Assembly (NCBI GenBank): GCA_963781955.1
Contig: CAWAHU010000003.1
Span: 62,001-126,000, forward strand
Length of the DNA: 64,000 bases
Source of the DNA: Bog-473 sp963781955
GTDB taxonomy: Bacteria; Actinomycetota; Acidimicrobiia; Acidimicrobiales; RAAP-2
Direction of reading: 5' to 3'
Shown piece by piece: positions 1 to 8,617 of this stretch; within the stretch, counting starts at the first letter, position 1; each line of letters begins with the position of its first letter. Both the position numbers and the translations under genes were made by a program. The notes beneath the pieces were generated by a model. The model made no database searches and was not told the DNA's origin. It saw only the letters and a list, made by a program, of their open reading frames with translations.

Positions 1-912
1 CTGGCCATCCTCCAGGAAGCCAACGTGGGCGGGGTCCGATCGACGCTGTACACCATCACCGGAGGCCAGGGCCAGGCCGGGTTCCAGACGGGCTCGATCA
101 TCCGCGCCACCGGGTTGTACCTCAACTGGGCGTCGCTGGCCGGGTTCCTCTTCCCCATGCTGATCCTGCTCACCGCGCTGGCGCTCGGTGGCCAGCTCAA
201 GCACCACAGGAGGGCGGCCATCGGCCTGGCGGCGCTGCTGCTCGTGAGCCTGCTCCTCACGGCCGAGCTGTCCATCATCGGGTGCCTGGTCATCGGCGTC
301 TTCGTGCTCGGGTCGGGGTACGGTCGCTTCCTCAGGATCGTGATGTGGATCGCGCTCGCTGCGGCCATCTCGGTCGTCGTCGTCGGCCCCGTGCTCGGCC
401 AGCGGCTCACCGAGCAGTTCGGGGTCCAGGCCGGTTCGAACAAGGGCTACCAGCCCCAGACCGTGAATTTCCGCGAGCAGGTGTGGACCCAGCAGTACCT
501 CCCCGCCATCGCCAAGCGCCCCGTGACCGGCTACGGGGTCGAGCTGCCGACCTCCATCAGCTGGCCCTACACCGAGTCGCAGTACATCACCGCGCTGATC
601 CAGGGCGGCTACCCGATGCTCGTGATGTACCTCATCCTGCTCTGGGGGATGTTCGACCGTGCCAGACGCGCGGCGCGGTCCCCCGATCCCTTCGACCAGG
701 CGCTCGGTCGCTCCTTGGCCGTGTGCACCCTGAGCCTCGTGCTGGTGGGCATCATCTGGCCCTTCCTGAGCAACGGTGGGTTCCCCCAGGTGCTGTGGTG
801 CCTCTTCGCACTGGCGGAACCGGCCACCCGGCGCGTCGAGGCCACCACGCCGCCCATGGTGCTGCCCCATGAGACGGGGGCGACGCAGGGCCGGCGGCTC
901 GCAGTGCGGTGA
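1..912 (+). CDS. Wzy/O-antigen ligase-like polysaccharide polymerase, C-terminal part
   Basis: The reading frame is open at the left edge, so the N-terminus lies outside the window; about 303 residues remain. It is very hydrophobic, with at least five membrane segments (for example around residues 40-65, 75-105 and 112-130), then a polar loop of about 70 residues and two closing membrane segments. That arrangement, with a long extracytoplasmic loop before the last helices, is typical of the Wzy/WaaL (O-antigen ligase) superfamily, which polymerises or transfers lipid-linked glycans at the outer face of the membrane. The stop overlaps the GTG start of the flippase gene, so the two are probably co-translated. 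Family assignment rests on topology and the flippase neighbour, not on a diagnostic motif. Confidence 0.65.
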   Translation: MAILQEANVGGVRSTLYTITGGQGQAGFQTGSIIRATGLYLNWASLAGFLFPMLILLTALALGGQLKHHRRAAIGLAALLLVSLLLTAELSIIGCLVIGVFVLGSGYGRFLRIVMWIALAAAISVVVVGPVLGQRLTEQFGVQAGSNKGYQPQTVNFREQVWTQQYLPAIAKRPVTGYGVELPTSISWPYTESQYITALIQGGYPMLVMYLILLWGMFDRARRAARSPDPFDQALGRSLAVCTLSLVLVGIIWPFLSNGGFPQVLWCLFALAEPATRRVEATTPPMVLPHETGATQGRRLAVR

Positions 913-2843
913 CGCCGGCGCTGCGACGCTGGCGGACCGAGCGGGACGGCCCGGCGGGCCACGAAGACCAGCACGCCCAGAACGGGCAAAACGGCCAGCA
1001 CGGTTCCGCAGGGACCGGCGGACCCGACGCTGGGGCCCAGGTGGCGGCGCGGGACGCGGGGCCCGGGGCGACCCCGGTGCGCGGGCGGGACGGGCGAGAC
1101 ACTCGAGACACCCCGCTGGGACATGCCGCCCGTACCGTGCAACGCATCTTCGGGACCACGGCAGCTGCCGGGACCGTGGCGATCGCCTGGACGACGGAAA
1201 GAGACCGATGGGGCACCACTGGGAGGCCGCCGGCGCCACGATCGGCGGCCGCGACGGAGACGAGCTCCGACACCGGCCTCACCGACGCGGCCCGGGTGAC
1301 GCCGCCCGTGGCGGTGCTCGACGAGGAGGTGACGGTGGTTGTGGGGGGGGCACCCGAGGGAACGCAGCCACCCAGACCTCCGGACCCCCCGCCCGGGGGC
1401 CCGCCCGGGGTCTCGGGCGAGAGCCCCGCCGAGGGCAGCGAACCGATCTCGTCGAAGGCGTTCCGGGGCGCCTCGTTCCTCTTCGGGCGGGAAGCTCTGG
1501 GCTCGATCGTGCGCCTGATCGGCGTGATCGTGACGGTGCGGCTGATCGGCCCGTCGGGCTACGGCGTCTTCACGGGCGCGGCGGCCTTCGTGGCCGTGGT
1601 GGTGACCATCTGTCAGATGGGCGCCGAGGTCTACCTGATCCGCGCCAAGGAGACGCCGTCGGACCGCATGAACAACGAGATCTTCAGCCTGCTGCTGGTC
1701 ACCTCGTTGGCGGCGATGCTGATCTCGCTCGCACTGACCGTGGTCTTCGAGTCGTTCCTGCGCCCGGTCGGGGTGGTGCTCCCCTTGCGCGTGCTGCTGC
1801 TGTGCGTGCCGATCAACGTCTTGTGGGCCCCCGCGCAGGGGTACCTCGAGCGGCGCTTCGACTACAAGAAGATCGGCATCCTCGAGCTGGGGGGCGACAT
1901 CGTCCTGTACGCCACGGCGATCCCGCTGGCGATCGCCGGCTTCGGGGCGTGGTCGCTCGTGATCGGGTACTTCGCCTGGCAGACCTTCCTCCTGGTGGGC
2001 AGCATCGTCCTCGCCGGACTGCGTCCCCGCTGGGCCTGGTCGTCCCGCACGGCGCGCCAGGTGGTGCGCCACGGGACCTCGTACTCGACGGCGACGCTCT
2101 TCGTGAACCTGGCCGTGGTCGTGAACCCCATGGTGGTCGGGACCTTCGTGGGCGCGGCGGGCGTCGGGTACGTGTCCTTCGCCCGCAACCTGGTCCAGAC
2201 GGTCGGCTTCGCCAAGCGGAGCGCGTACCGACTGGGCATCGTGACCATGTCGCAGATCCGCCGGGAGAACCCGTCGCAGTTCCGCCAGGGCCTCGAGCGG
2301 GGCACCTTCCTCCTCACGCTCGGGATGGCCGTGCCGTTCGCCGTGTTCGGCCTGTTCGCGCACTGGATCATCCCGGGCGTGTTCGGCCACGAGTGGACCG
2401 CCTCCATCCCCGTCTACTGCCTGCTGTCGGCCGGGGCGCTGCTGGGCAGCATCCCGCAGATCGAGTCCTCGCTCTTCTACGCGCTCGGGCGCAACGGGGT
2501 GGTGGCCTTCTCGGCCTTCTTGAACACGGCGCTGCTGGCAGTGCTCTCGGTGGGACTGGTGAAGCTCTGGGGTGTCAACGGGTTCGGCGTGGCCTCGGTG
2601 CTCGCCATGGTCTCGTACCTGTGGATGCACTACAAGATGCGCCGACTCACCCACTTCCACTACCGCCTCACCTTCGTGGTGACGCTGATCACCTTGCCCG
2701 CCATGTTCCTGCCCGTGCTGCCGCCACCGGTGGGGCTGGCGCTCCTGGTGCCATGGGTCGCTTTCTTGTTCCAACCCCTGCGCCGCGAGGTCTTCGGCCT
2801 GTTGACGCGCCTGCGTTCCTCTCTCCAGAAGAAGTTCGCGTGA
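909..2843 (+). CDS. Polysaccharide flippase (Wzx/MATE-like) with long N-terminal extension
   Basis: The 644-residue product has about 12 predicted membrane segments from residue 180 on, beginning after SKAFRGASFLFGRE, as in Wzx/MurJ/MATE-type polysaccharide transporters that flip lipid-linked glycans across the membrane. The chosen GTG at 909 overlaps the upstream stop (GTGA). It creates an unusual N-terminal extension of about 170 residues rich in Gly, Pro, Arg, Thr and Glu, presumably cytoplasmic and disordered; a later start near residue 175 would give a normal-sized flippase. The 3' end overlaps the acpS start (GTGA again). Position between a polymerase-like gene and a carrier-protein module suggests that the exported glycan is modified before or after flipping. 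Confidence 0.75.
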   Translation: MTPALRRWRTERDGPAGHEDQHAQNGQNGQHGSAGTGGPDAGAQVAARDAGPGATPVRGRDGRDTRDTPLGHAARTVQRIFGTTAAAGTVAIAWTTERDRWGTTGRPPAPRSAAATETSSDTGLTDAARVTPPVAVLDEEVTVVVGGAPEGTQPPRPPDPPPGGPPGVSGESPAEGSEPISSKAFRGASFLFGREALGSIVRLIGVIVTVRLIGPSGYGVFTGAAAFVAVVVTICQMGAEVYLIRAKETPSDRMNNEIFSLLLVTSLAAMLISLALTVVFESFLRPVGVVLPLRVLLLCVPINVLWAPAQGYLERRFDYKKIGILELGGDIVLYATAIPLAIAGFGAWSLVIGYFAWQTFLLVGSIVLAGLRPRWAWSSRTARQVVRHGTSYSTATLFVNLAVVVNPMVVGTFVGAAGVGYVSFARNLVQTVGFAKRSAYRLGIVTMSQIRRENPSQFRQGLERGTFLLTLGMAVPFAVFGLFAHWIIPGVFGHEWTASIPVYCLLSAGALLGSIPQIESSLFYALGRNGVVAFSAFLNTALLAVLSVGLVKLWGVNGFGVASVLAMVSYLWMHYKMRRLTHFHYRLTFVVTLITLPAMFLPVLPPPVGLALLVPWVAFLFQPLRREVFGLLTRLRSSLQKKFA

Positions 2844-3307
2844 TCGGAGCCTCGCCGGGCGACGGCTGCCGGGTCGGCATCGACATGATCGCCGTGCACA
2901 GCATCGAGGAGGCCATCGGCGTGCATGGCGAGCGCTACCTGCGCCGCATCTTCACCGAGCACGAGCTGGACAGCTGCGAGACGGAGCAGGGCTACTCGGC
3001 CCCCTCCCTGGCGGCCCGTTGGGCGGCCAAGGAAGCCGTGATCAAGGTGCTCCAGCCTGCCGAGGGCCAGCCCGAGTGGACGAGCATGGAGGTGCGCCGG
3101 ACGGCCGGTGGCGCCACCCGGATCGAGCTGTCGGGGACGGCCGCGACGCTGGCCGAGGCGGCCGGGATCACCTCACTCGCCCTCAGCTTGACCCACGAGG
3201 GTCCCTTCGCCGCCGCCGTCGTCTTCGCCCTGTGCACCGCACCGGGTGAGGCCGGTGGCACCACGACCTCCGGATCAGACCGAAGAAAGGAAGACACAGA
3301 TGCCTGA
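2840..3307 (+). CDS. acpS: Holo-[acyl-carrier-protein] synthase (4'-phosphopantetheinyl transferase)
   Basis: Small 155-residue AcpS-type enzyme that moves 4'-phosphopantetheine from CoA to the serine of a carrier protein. The N-terminal metal-binding motif is GIDMIAVHSIEE (Asp15), FTEHEL follows near residue 38, and WAAKEAVIK near residue 61 is the conserved W-A-x-K-E-A-x-x-K motif with the second metal-binding Glu. The GTG start lies inside the flippase stop (GTGA at 2840), and the 3' end overlaps the next gene by 8 nt, so translation is coupled on both sides. Placement immediately before a carrier-protein gene suggests it is dedicated to that protein rather than to the housekeeping fatty-acid ACP; that part is inference. 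Confidence 0.9.
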   Translation: MIGASPGDGCRVGIDMIAVHSIEEAIGVHGERYLRRIFTEHELDSCETEQGYSAPSLAARWAAKEAVIKVLQPAEGQPEWTSMEVRRTAGGATRIELSGTAATLAEAAGITSLALSLTHEGPFAAAVVFALCTAPGEAGGTTTSGSDRRKEDTDA

Positions 3308-3572
3308 CACCACGCACCCCTACGAGGCGCGTGTCCGCCAGACCCTCGCCGAGCACGCCCGCCTCCCGGTGGACGTGACGACGCTGCAGGTCTACGACGA
3401 CCTGTTCCAGGCCGGCATGACGTCGCACAACAGCGTCAACGTCATGCTGGCACTCGAAGAGGAGTTCGACATCGAGTTCCCCGAGGAGATGCTCCAGAAG
3501 TCGACGTTCGAGTCCATCGAGGCCATCTGCGATTCCATCTCCGACCTGACCATGATCGGCGACCGCCAGTGA
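3300..3572 (+). CDS. Carrier protein for an amino acid:CP ligase system
   Basis: Acidic 90-residue acyl-carrier-type four-helix protein. The phosphopantetheine attachment region reads LFQAGMTSHNSVNVML, so Ser42 is the likely modification site, but the usual Asp before it is Thr. This GMTS form, followed by a conserved ALEEEFDIEFPEE stretch, is typical of the carrier proteins that partner with class II aaRS-like amino acid:CP ligases rather than of fatty-acid ACP (DSL). The ATG at 3300 has a good ribosome site (GGAAG, 9 nt upstream) inside the end of acpS; the stop overlaps the dehydrogenase start. Assignment to this subtype is supported by the ligase gene two positions downstream. Confidence 0.88.
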   Translation: MPDTTHPYEARVRQTLAEHARLPVDVTTLQVYDDLFQAGMTSHNSVNVMLALEEEFDIEFPEEMLQKSTFESIEAICDSISDLTMIGDRQ

Positions 3573-4735
3573 GCATGACCACGGTCCAGCGGTCCGAGGT
3601 CGCGGAGCGCACGGCGTCCATCGGGAGGGAGATCGCCGCCCCGGTGGCCGACGACGTCGATCGGCGGGCGCGCTTCCCCTTCGAGACGTTCGAAGCGCTC
3701 CAGGCATCGGGCCTCTTGGGCACGTTGATCCCCGTCGAGTTCGGCGGAGTCGGGGCGTCACTGTCGGAGGCCGGGGAAAGTGTCACGGCGGTCGCGCGCG
3801 CCTGCTCCTCGAGCGGGCTCATCCTCGCCATCCACCACTCGCAGGTGGCCAGCCTGGTCCGCCACGGCTACACGACGCCCCTCCAGGACTTCGTCGCCGA
3901 CATCGCGCACGAGCAGTTCCTGCTGGCTTCCGCCACGACCGAGGCCGGCATCGGCGGTGCGCTGCGCGAGAGCATCTGCGCCGTCACCACCGACGACGAC
4001 GGGTTCCAGCTCGAGAAGGTCGCCTCGGTGGTCTCCCACGGCGCCTACGCCGACGCCATCTTGGCCACGGCCCGGCGCAACGAGCAGAGCCCGCCGAGCG
4101 ACCAGGTCCTGGTGGTCTGCCGGCCGCCGGGGCTCCGCCTCGAGCAGACCGGCGAGTGGGACGCGCTGGGCATGCGGGGCACCTGCAGCCCCGGGTTCGT
4201 CCTCCATGCCACGGGGTCGCCCGAGATGATCCTGCCCGTCCCGTTCGACCAGATCGCCGAGCAGACCATGCTGCCGATCTCGCACATCTTGTGGAGCTGC
4301 GCCTGGTTGGGCATCGCCTCGGCCGCGGTGGAGCGAGCCCGATCGCTCGTCCACGCCCATGCCCGCAAGAACGTCGACGTCCCGGCCCGGGGCGCCCCGG
4401 GCCTGGCCGACCTGATCCTGGGTTATCGCCAGCTCGAGGCCCTCGTCCACGACGCCACCAGGGAGTTCGACCGCCTGGACGCCAGGCACCGGGACGGGGT
4501 CCCCATGGCGTTTACGATCTCCATGAACTCCCTCAAGGTCACGGCATCCCGGCTGGTCGTCGAGATCGTCTCCGAGGCGCTGTGCCTCTGCGGGATGGCC
4601 GGCTACACCCAGGGCACCCCCGTCAGCCTGGGCCGCCAACTGCGGGACGCCTACAGCGCAATGGTCATGATCAACAACTCGAGGATTCTTGCCGATAACG
4701 CCCACATGCTCTCCATCTCGAACGGCATGATCTGA
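3569..4735 (+). CDS. Acyl-CoA dehydrogenase-like flavoprotein (acts on CP-bound substrate?)
   Basis: 388 residues, the full length of the acyl-CoA dehydrogenase family. The order is an N-terminal helical domain, a middle beta domain (LASATTEAG near residue 113 resembles the family's substrate/FAD-binding stretch), and a C-terminal four-helix domain ending in ALCLCGMAGYTQGTPVSLGRQLRDAYSAM. The family uses FAD to oxidise alpha-beta bonds of thioesters; members encoded next to amino acid:CP ligases are thought to act on the aminoacyl or acyl group held on the carrier protein (inference from context). The GTG start overlaps the carrier-protein stop and the TGA stop overlaps the next ATG, so the gene sits in a tightly coupled operon. 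An alternative ATG start is 6 nt downstream. Confidence 0.85.
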   Translation: MSMTTVQRSEVAERTASIGREIAAPVADDVDRRARFPFETFEALQASGLLGTLIPVEFGGVGASLSEAGESVTAVARACSSSGLILAIHHSQVASLVRHGYTTPLQDFVADIAHEQFLLASATTEAGIGGALRESICAVTTDDDGFQLEKVASVVSHGAYADAILATARRNEQSPPSDQVLVVCRPPGLRLEQTGEWDALGMRGTCSPGFVLHATGSPEMILPVPFDQIAEQTMLPISHILWSCAWLGIASAAVERARSLVHAHARKNVDVPARGAPGLADLILGYRQLEALVHDATREFDRLDARHRDGVPMAFTISMNSLKVTASRLVVEIVSEALCLCGMAGYTQGTPVSLGRQLRDAYSAMVMINNSRILADNAHMLSISNGMI

Positions 4736-5637
4736 TGCCCGACTTCACCGAATTCGGAACTGCCCTGGTCGAAGCCGGGTTGCTCTACCCCACCGGGGTC
4801 GCCGGCGTGTCTGGCCGCTCACAGCGCTACTCAGCCGTGGCCAAGGGACTGCACGAGCTGGTCGACCGCTGGGGCGCGGCCGTGGACGCCACCGAGGTCC
4901 AGTTCCCCCCGATCGTGAACCGGACGACGTTCGAGCAGACGAACTACGTCCAGTCCTTCCCCGACCTCATGGGGGTCGTCGAGATCTTCACCGGCGACGA
5001 CCGTGACCATGCGGAGCTCCTCCGGCGCTCGGCGTCGGGCAAGGACTGGCACGAGCTGCTCGAGCCCTCCGAGATCTACCTCGCCTCGGCCGCCTGCCAC
5101 CCGGTGTACCCGATGTGCACCGGCACGCTGCCCCCCGAGGGTCGCTTCTTCAACGTGCAGAGCTTCTGCTTCCGGCACGAGCCGAGCTCGGACCCGGCCC
5201 GGATGCAGTCGTTCCAGATGCACGAGATCGTCTTCGTGGGCGACCCCGAGCGGTCACAGGGGCACCGGGACGCGGGCCTCGAGCACGGGGTCGAGCTGCT
5301 GCGCCGGCTCGGCCTCGAGCTGAGCGTGGTCAACGCCAACGACCCGTTCTTCGGCCGCCTGGGCACGGCCATGGCGACCAACCAGATCGACGAGGTGCTC
5401 AAGCTGGAGGGGACCGCGCCCATCGGCAGCCCCGACCACGACGTGGCCATCATCTCGGGGAACTGTCACCGCGACCACTTCGGGCTCCCCTTCTCCATCG
5501 TCACGGCCGACGGCGCCGTGGCGCACAGCGCGTGCGTCGCGTTCGGCATTGACCGCATCACCCTGGCGCTGTTCTACAAGCACGGCTTCGAGCCGGAGCA
5601 GTGGCCTGCGGAAGTCGTGGCGACGCTCTGGCCGTGA
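4735..5637 (+). CDS. Amino acid:[carrier protein] ligase (class II seryl-tRNA-synthetase-like)
   Basis: The 300-residue protein matches the truncated SerRS-like family that activates an amino acid with ATP and loads it on a phosphopantetheinyl carrier protein instead of tRNA. Visible features: the tRNA-binding arm of SerRS is missing; a class II motif 2-like segment (FRHEPSSDPARMQSFQMHE, residues 146-164); motif 3 CVAFGIDRITLALF (267-280); and probable zinc ligands Cys121, Glu164 and Cys267, whose spacing agrees with characterised family members. Characterised members use glycine or alanine; the substrate here cannot be told from sequence. ATG at 4735 overlaps the dehydrogenase stop (TGATG). 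With acpS and the carrier protein it forms a complete aminoacyl-carrier module. Confidence 0.88.
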   Translation: MPDFTEFGTALVEAGLLYPTGVAGVSGRSQRYSAVAKGLHELVDRWGAAVDATEVQFPPIVNRTTFEQTNYVQSFPDLMGVVEIFTGDDRDHAELLRRSASGKDWHELLEPSEIYLASAACHPVYPMCTGTLPPEGRFFNVQSFCFRHEPSSDPARMQSFQMHEIVFVGDPERSQGHRDAGLEHGVELLRRLGLELSVVNANDPFFGRLGTAMATNQIDEVLKLEGTAPIGSPDHDVAIISGNCHRDHFGLPFSIVTADGAVAHSACVAFGIDRITLALFYKHGFEPEQWPAEVVATLWP

Positions 5638-5662
5638 GGCCGCGGGCGCCGCACAGGAATCG

Positions 5663-7411
5663 ATGACCCTCGCCACCCCGGTCTTCTTCGGGCCCGAGGA
5701 ACGACCGCTCTTCGGCTGGGTGCACCAGCCGGGAGGCGGCGTCTCCCGTGGCACCGTGGTCATGTGCCCGCCCTTGACGCGGGAGCTGATCAGCGCGCAC
5801 TACAGCCACCGGGTGGTGGCCGAGGACCTGGCGAGACGGGGCATCACGGTCATCCGGTTCGACTACGACGGCACCGGCGACTCGGCGGGGTCCGACGCCG
5901 ACCCGGGCCGCGTCGAGGCCTACGAGGCGTCGATCGACCACGCCGTCAACCTGGCCTACGACCTGGGGACCACCGACCTTGCCCTGCTCGGCATGCGCAT
6001 GGGCGGGCTCTTGGCCGCCCGGGCGGCCACACGCTCGGGACGGGTTTCCGCGCTCGTGCTCTGGGACCCGTGCGGATCGGGCCGTGAGTTCGCCCGCGAG
6101 CAGTCCGCGCTCTTCCGGCTGACCTACGGCGGTCCCAAGACCGAGGGCACCACCGAGGTGGCCGGGTTCGTACTGCGCGACGACACGGTCGAGCAGCTCA
6201 AGGCGCTCCGCGCCCCCGAGGCCAACCCGTCGGTCGAGCGCGCCTTGCTGCTGACCCGACCGGACCGCTCCCCCACCGGCAATTTCGGCGTGGCGGAGGA
6301 CCTGATCGAGCACACGGTGGCCGAGGGCCAGGCCGAGCTCATGGACATCGAGCCGTTCCTCAGCGCCGTCCCGGCCAGCGTCGGTACGATCGCCGACTGG
6401 CTCGACTCGGTGTTGCCCCAGGAGTCCGTCCCCCAGAAGTCCCCCGACGCCCGGGACGCGGCGTCGTTCGCCACGCCCGGCGGGGGCCGGGTGGACGAGC
6501 GCCTGGTCCGTGTGGGGCCCGGCGCGCTGTTCGGGATCGAGACCACGGCGACCGACGAGCCGGTCGGTCCGGCCATCCTGCTCCTGACGAGCGGGAACGA
6601 GTCGCACATCGGGCCGAACCGCATGTGGGTGGACCTGGCCCGCAGCTGGGCGGGTCTCGGCCTGCGCTGCGTCCGCTTCGACCTCAGCGGCATGGGCGAC
6701 AGCCCGCCCCGGCCCGGCCGCCCCGGGCACGTCGAGCGAGCCCCTGAGGCCTTCGCCGACATCGCCGACGCCGTGGCGCAGTGGTCGGGGGGGTCGGGGG
6801 GGTCGGGCCACGAGACGTTGGCACCCGCCGTCCTGGTCGGCCTGTGCTCGGGGGCCTACCAGGCGCTCGACAGCGCCATCGACGTCTGGGCCCAAGGCGC
6901 CGTCGCCGTCAACCCCGTGTTCCGCTTCCCGCCGCCCGAGGCCAAGGAGACCGACGGGAAGGTCGACCCCCACCGGACGCTGTGCCGACCGGTCGACGAG
7001 TCCCTGCGATCCAAGTACCAGCGGCTGCCCGACTGGAAGGTGGTGCGGCTGGCCCGGCGCGCCTACATGACCGCCGGCCGCCTCAGGGCCCGCCAGCGCA
7101 CCGTGCCCCAGTGGCTCGACGAGATGTCCTCGCGGGGCACCGACGTCCTGTGCATCTGCGGCGGCCAAGAAGCGGACGCCATGTTCGAGGGGTCCCGCAA
7201 GCCGCCCGGGACGCACGCGACGCTCGGGTCCCACGCGGTGGTCGAGATCATCGAGGACCTCGACCACGGACTGATCCCGGCGACGTCCCGGAACCAGGTG
7301 GCCGCGCTGATGACCGACTTCCTCGTCGAGCGCTACCTGGGCGGCGCCGCACCGGGCGGGCCGTCGCGGCGCACCGGCGAGGGCCAGGCCGGGTCCTCCC
7401 CCGCCCGCTGA
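5663..7411 (+). CDS. Two-domain alpha/beta hydrolase (exosortase-associated-hydrolase-like)
   Basis: The 582-residue product has two alpha/beta-hydrolase folds in tandem. Domain 1 (about residues 10-250) has the oxyanion strand and VIRFDYDGTGDSAG, but its nucleophile elbow is GMRMGG, with no Ser or Cys. Domain 2 (about 300-560) has CVRFDLSGMGDSPP and an elbow GLCSGAY, suggesting a Cys nucleophile, plus a late DHGLIP segment for the catalytic His. Paired hydrolases of this sort occur beside carrier-protein genes in exopolysaccharide loci, where they may release or transfer carrier-bound acyl groups (inference). The ATG at 5663 was chosen because it starts the conserved domain, 26 nt after the ligase stop; the upstream in-frame region overlaps the ligase gene. 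Confidence 0.75.
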   Translation: MTLATPVFFGPEERPLFGWVHQPGGGVSRGTVVMCPPLTRELISAHYSHRVVAEDLARRGITVIRFDYDGTGDSAGSDADPGRVEAYEASIDHAVNLAYDLGTTDLALLGMRMGGLLAARAATRSGRVSALVLWDPCGSGREFAREQSALFRLTYGGPKTEGTTEVAGFVLRDDTVEQLKALRAPEANPSVERALLLTRPDRSPTGNFGVAEDLIEHTVAEGQAELMDIEPFLSAVPASVGTIADWLDSVLPQESVPQKSPDARDAASFATPGGGRVDERLVRVGPGALFGIETTATDEPVGPAILLLTSGNESHIGPNRMWVDLARSWAGLGLRCVRFDLSGMGDSPPRPGRPGHVERAPEAFADIADAVAQWSGGSGGSGHETLAPAVLVGLCSGAYQALDSAIDVWAQGAVAVNPVFRFPPPEAKETDGKVDPHRTLCRPVDESLRSKYQRLPDWKVVRLARRAYMTAGRLRARQRTVPQWLDEMSSRGTDVLCICGGQEADAMFEGSRKPPGTHATLGSHAVVEIIEDLDHGLIPATSRNQVAALMTDFLVERYLGGAAPGGPSRRTGEGQAGSSPAR

Positions 7412-7412
7412 C

Positions 7413-8447
7413 TCAGCCGGGGTGCACCCAGTAGGTGCGCAGGGCCGCGCGCACGAGCCGGTTCCTCGTGGCCGTCAGACGGCTCGACCCGTAGTTCCAG
7501 TAGGCCACCACGACGACGTCGTGCGCCTTGAACCAGCGGCTGGTGTCCTTGACGAACACCGCGTTGTCCCCGCCGCACACGCCCTTGGGCGCGTTGACGG
7601 GCAGGCCGTGGTTGCAGGTGCCCCAGCCCAGGCCCCACTCGGGGATGATCATCGACTTGTGGTGGGCGGTGGCGAAGGCCGCCAGCCAGTTGAGCCCGTA
7701 GGACCCGGTCTCGATCTGCGTGAACTCCGCCCGAGCGCCGGGGTAGTGCTGCCACTCGTCGTCGTAGACGTCGAGGCCCACGTAGTTCACGTAGGCGTTC
7801 CCCGGGTAGTACGTGGCCAGGTCGCCTGCGCCGAAGTCGCCCCGGTCGGGGTTCCACACGAACCTGAACCGCGCGCCGGCGACGGAGCGCATCGTGGTCA
7901 CGATCTGGCGGTAGTAGGCGATGAAGTCCGACGCGTGGCCGAAGGCCCCCCAGGCGAACCAGATCCCGTTGAACTCCCACCCGATGCGGATGATGGCGTC
8001 CTGCTGGCCGGCGGCGACCAGGGTCCTGGCCACGGAGTCGAAATACGTGTTGTAGGCGCCGGTGGCGCCCACCGCCAACGACGCACCGTGGTCCGGCAGC
8101 ATCGGGATGCCCCAGATCATGGTGTAGCCCTTGCCCGCCCATTGCGACAACTGCCACGCGGGATGCGTGATCGTGTACCACGACGTCCCGTCGAAGTACT
8201 CGCTGGCGTACTGCATGCGGGCGCCGACCTGGAAGCCGAAGGTGGTGACGCCCGCGGCGTTCCCCGCGCCGGCGTAGGCCCCGAGGGCGTAGAGGTGTTT
8301 CGGCTGCCGCCCGCCCCCGGCCTTCGCCGCACCCGACGGCCCCGCCGACCACACCGAGACGGCGCACACGCACGCGGCGAGGACGGCCACGCTCGCCAGG
8401 CGGGCCGGGGTGCGCCGCGTGGTGCCGCGGGAGCGAGGCTCTCTCAT
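7413..8447 (-). CDS. Secreted GH26-like (beta-mannanase-fold) glycoside hydrolase
   Basis: The 344-residue protein has a basic N-terminus and a hydrophobic signal segment (residues 15-35), so it is probably exported. The catalytic domain carries RIGWEFNG (Glu158, proposed acid/base) and IIPEWGLGWG (Glu270, proposed nucleophile), the two conserved strands of GH26 and related clan GH-A enzymes that cut beta-mannan or related glycans. The ATG at 8447 puts the signal peptide at the N-terminus; a 36-codon extension to 8555 is open but unlikely. The gene converges on the polysaccharide operon, its stop lying 1 nt from that of the hydrolase gene, so it may trim or remodel the surface glycan. Substrate is not determined. 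Confidence 0.75.
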   Translation of the reverse strand: MREPRSRGTTRRTPARLASVAVLAACVCAVSVWSAGPSGAAKAGGGRQPKHLYALGAYAGAGNAAGVTTFGFQVGARMQYASEYFDGTSWYTITHPAWQLSQWAGKGYTMIWGIPMLPDHGASLAVGATGAYNTYFDSVARTLVAAGQQDAIIRIGWEFNGIWFAWGAFGHASDFIAYYRQIVTTMRSVAGARFRFVWNPDRGDFGAGDLATYYPGNAYVNYVGLDVYDDEWQHYPGARAEFTQIETGSYGLNWLAAFATAHHKSMIIPEWGLGWGTCNHGLPVNAPKGVCGGDNAVFVKDTSRWFKAHDVVVVAYWNYGSSRLTATRNRLVRAALRTYWVHPG

Positions 8448-8617
8448 CCGTCTCCATTGTCCTCGCTCGGCGGGGGCCCGCGGCGTCGCCCCGCGGTCGC
8501 CCCCGGGCGCCCGGTGCTCTCGGGGCGCGGGGCGACGCCCCTGTTCATCTGTCATTTTTGGCGGCCGTCCGCCTCCCTCGCCTCGGGCCCGAGCCGTTGC
8601 CCCGAGGCTAGACTCTT

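Noticed and set aside
609..2774. Long minus-strand open frame (about 720 codons) opposite the polymerase and flippase genes
   Set aside because: Composition rich in Arg, Gly, His, Gln with no fold or motif. It is an antisense shadow produced by GC-rich codons.
776..2839. Long plus-strand frame running into acpS
   Set aside because: Only its last 155 codons are AcpS. The rest is an out-of-frame reading of the flippase gene, so the start was set at 2840.
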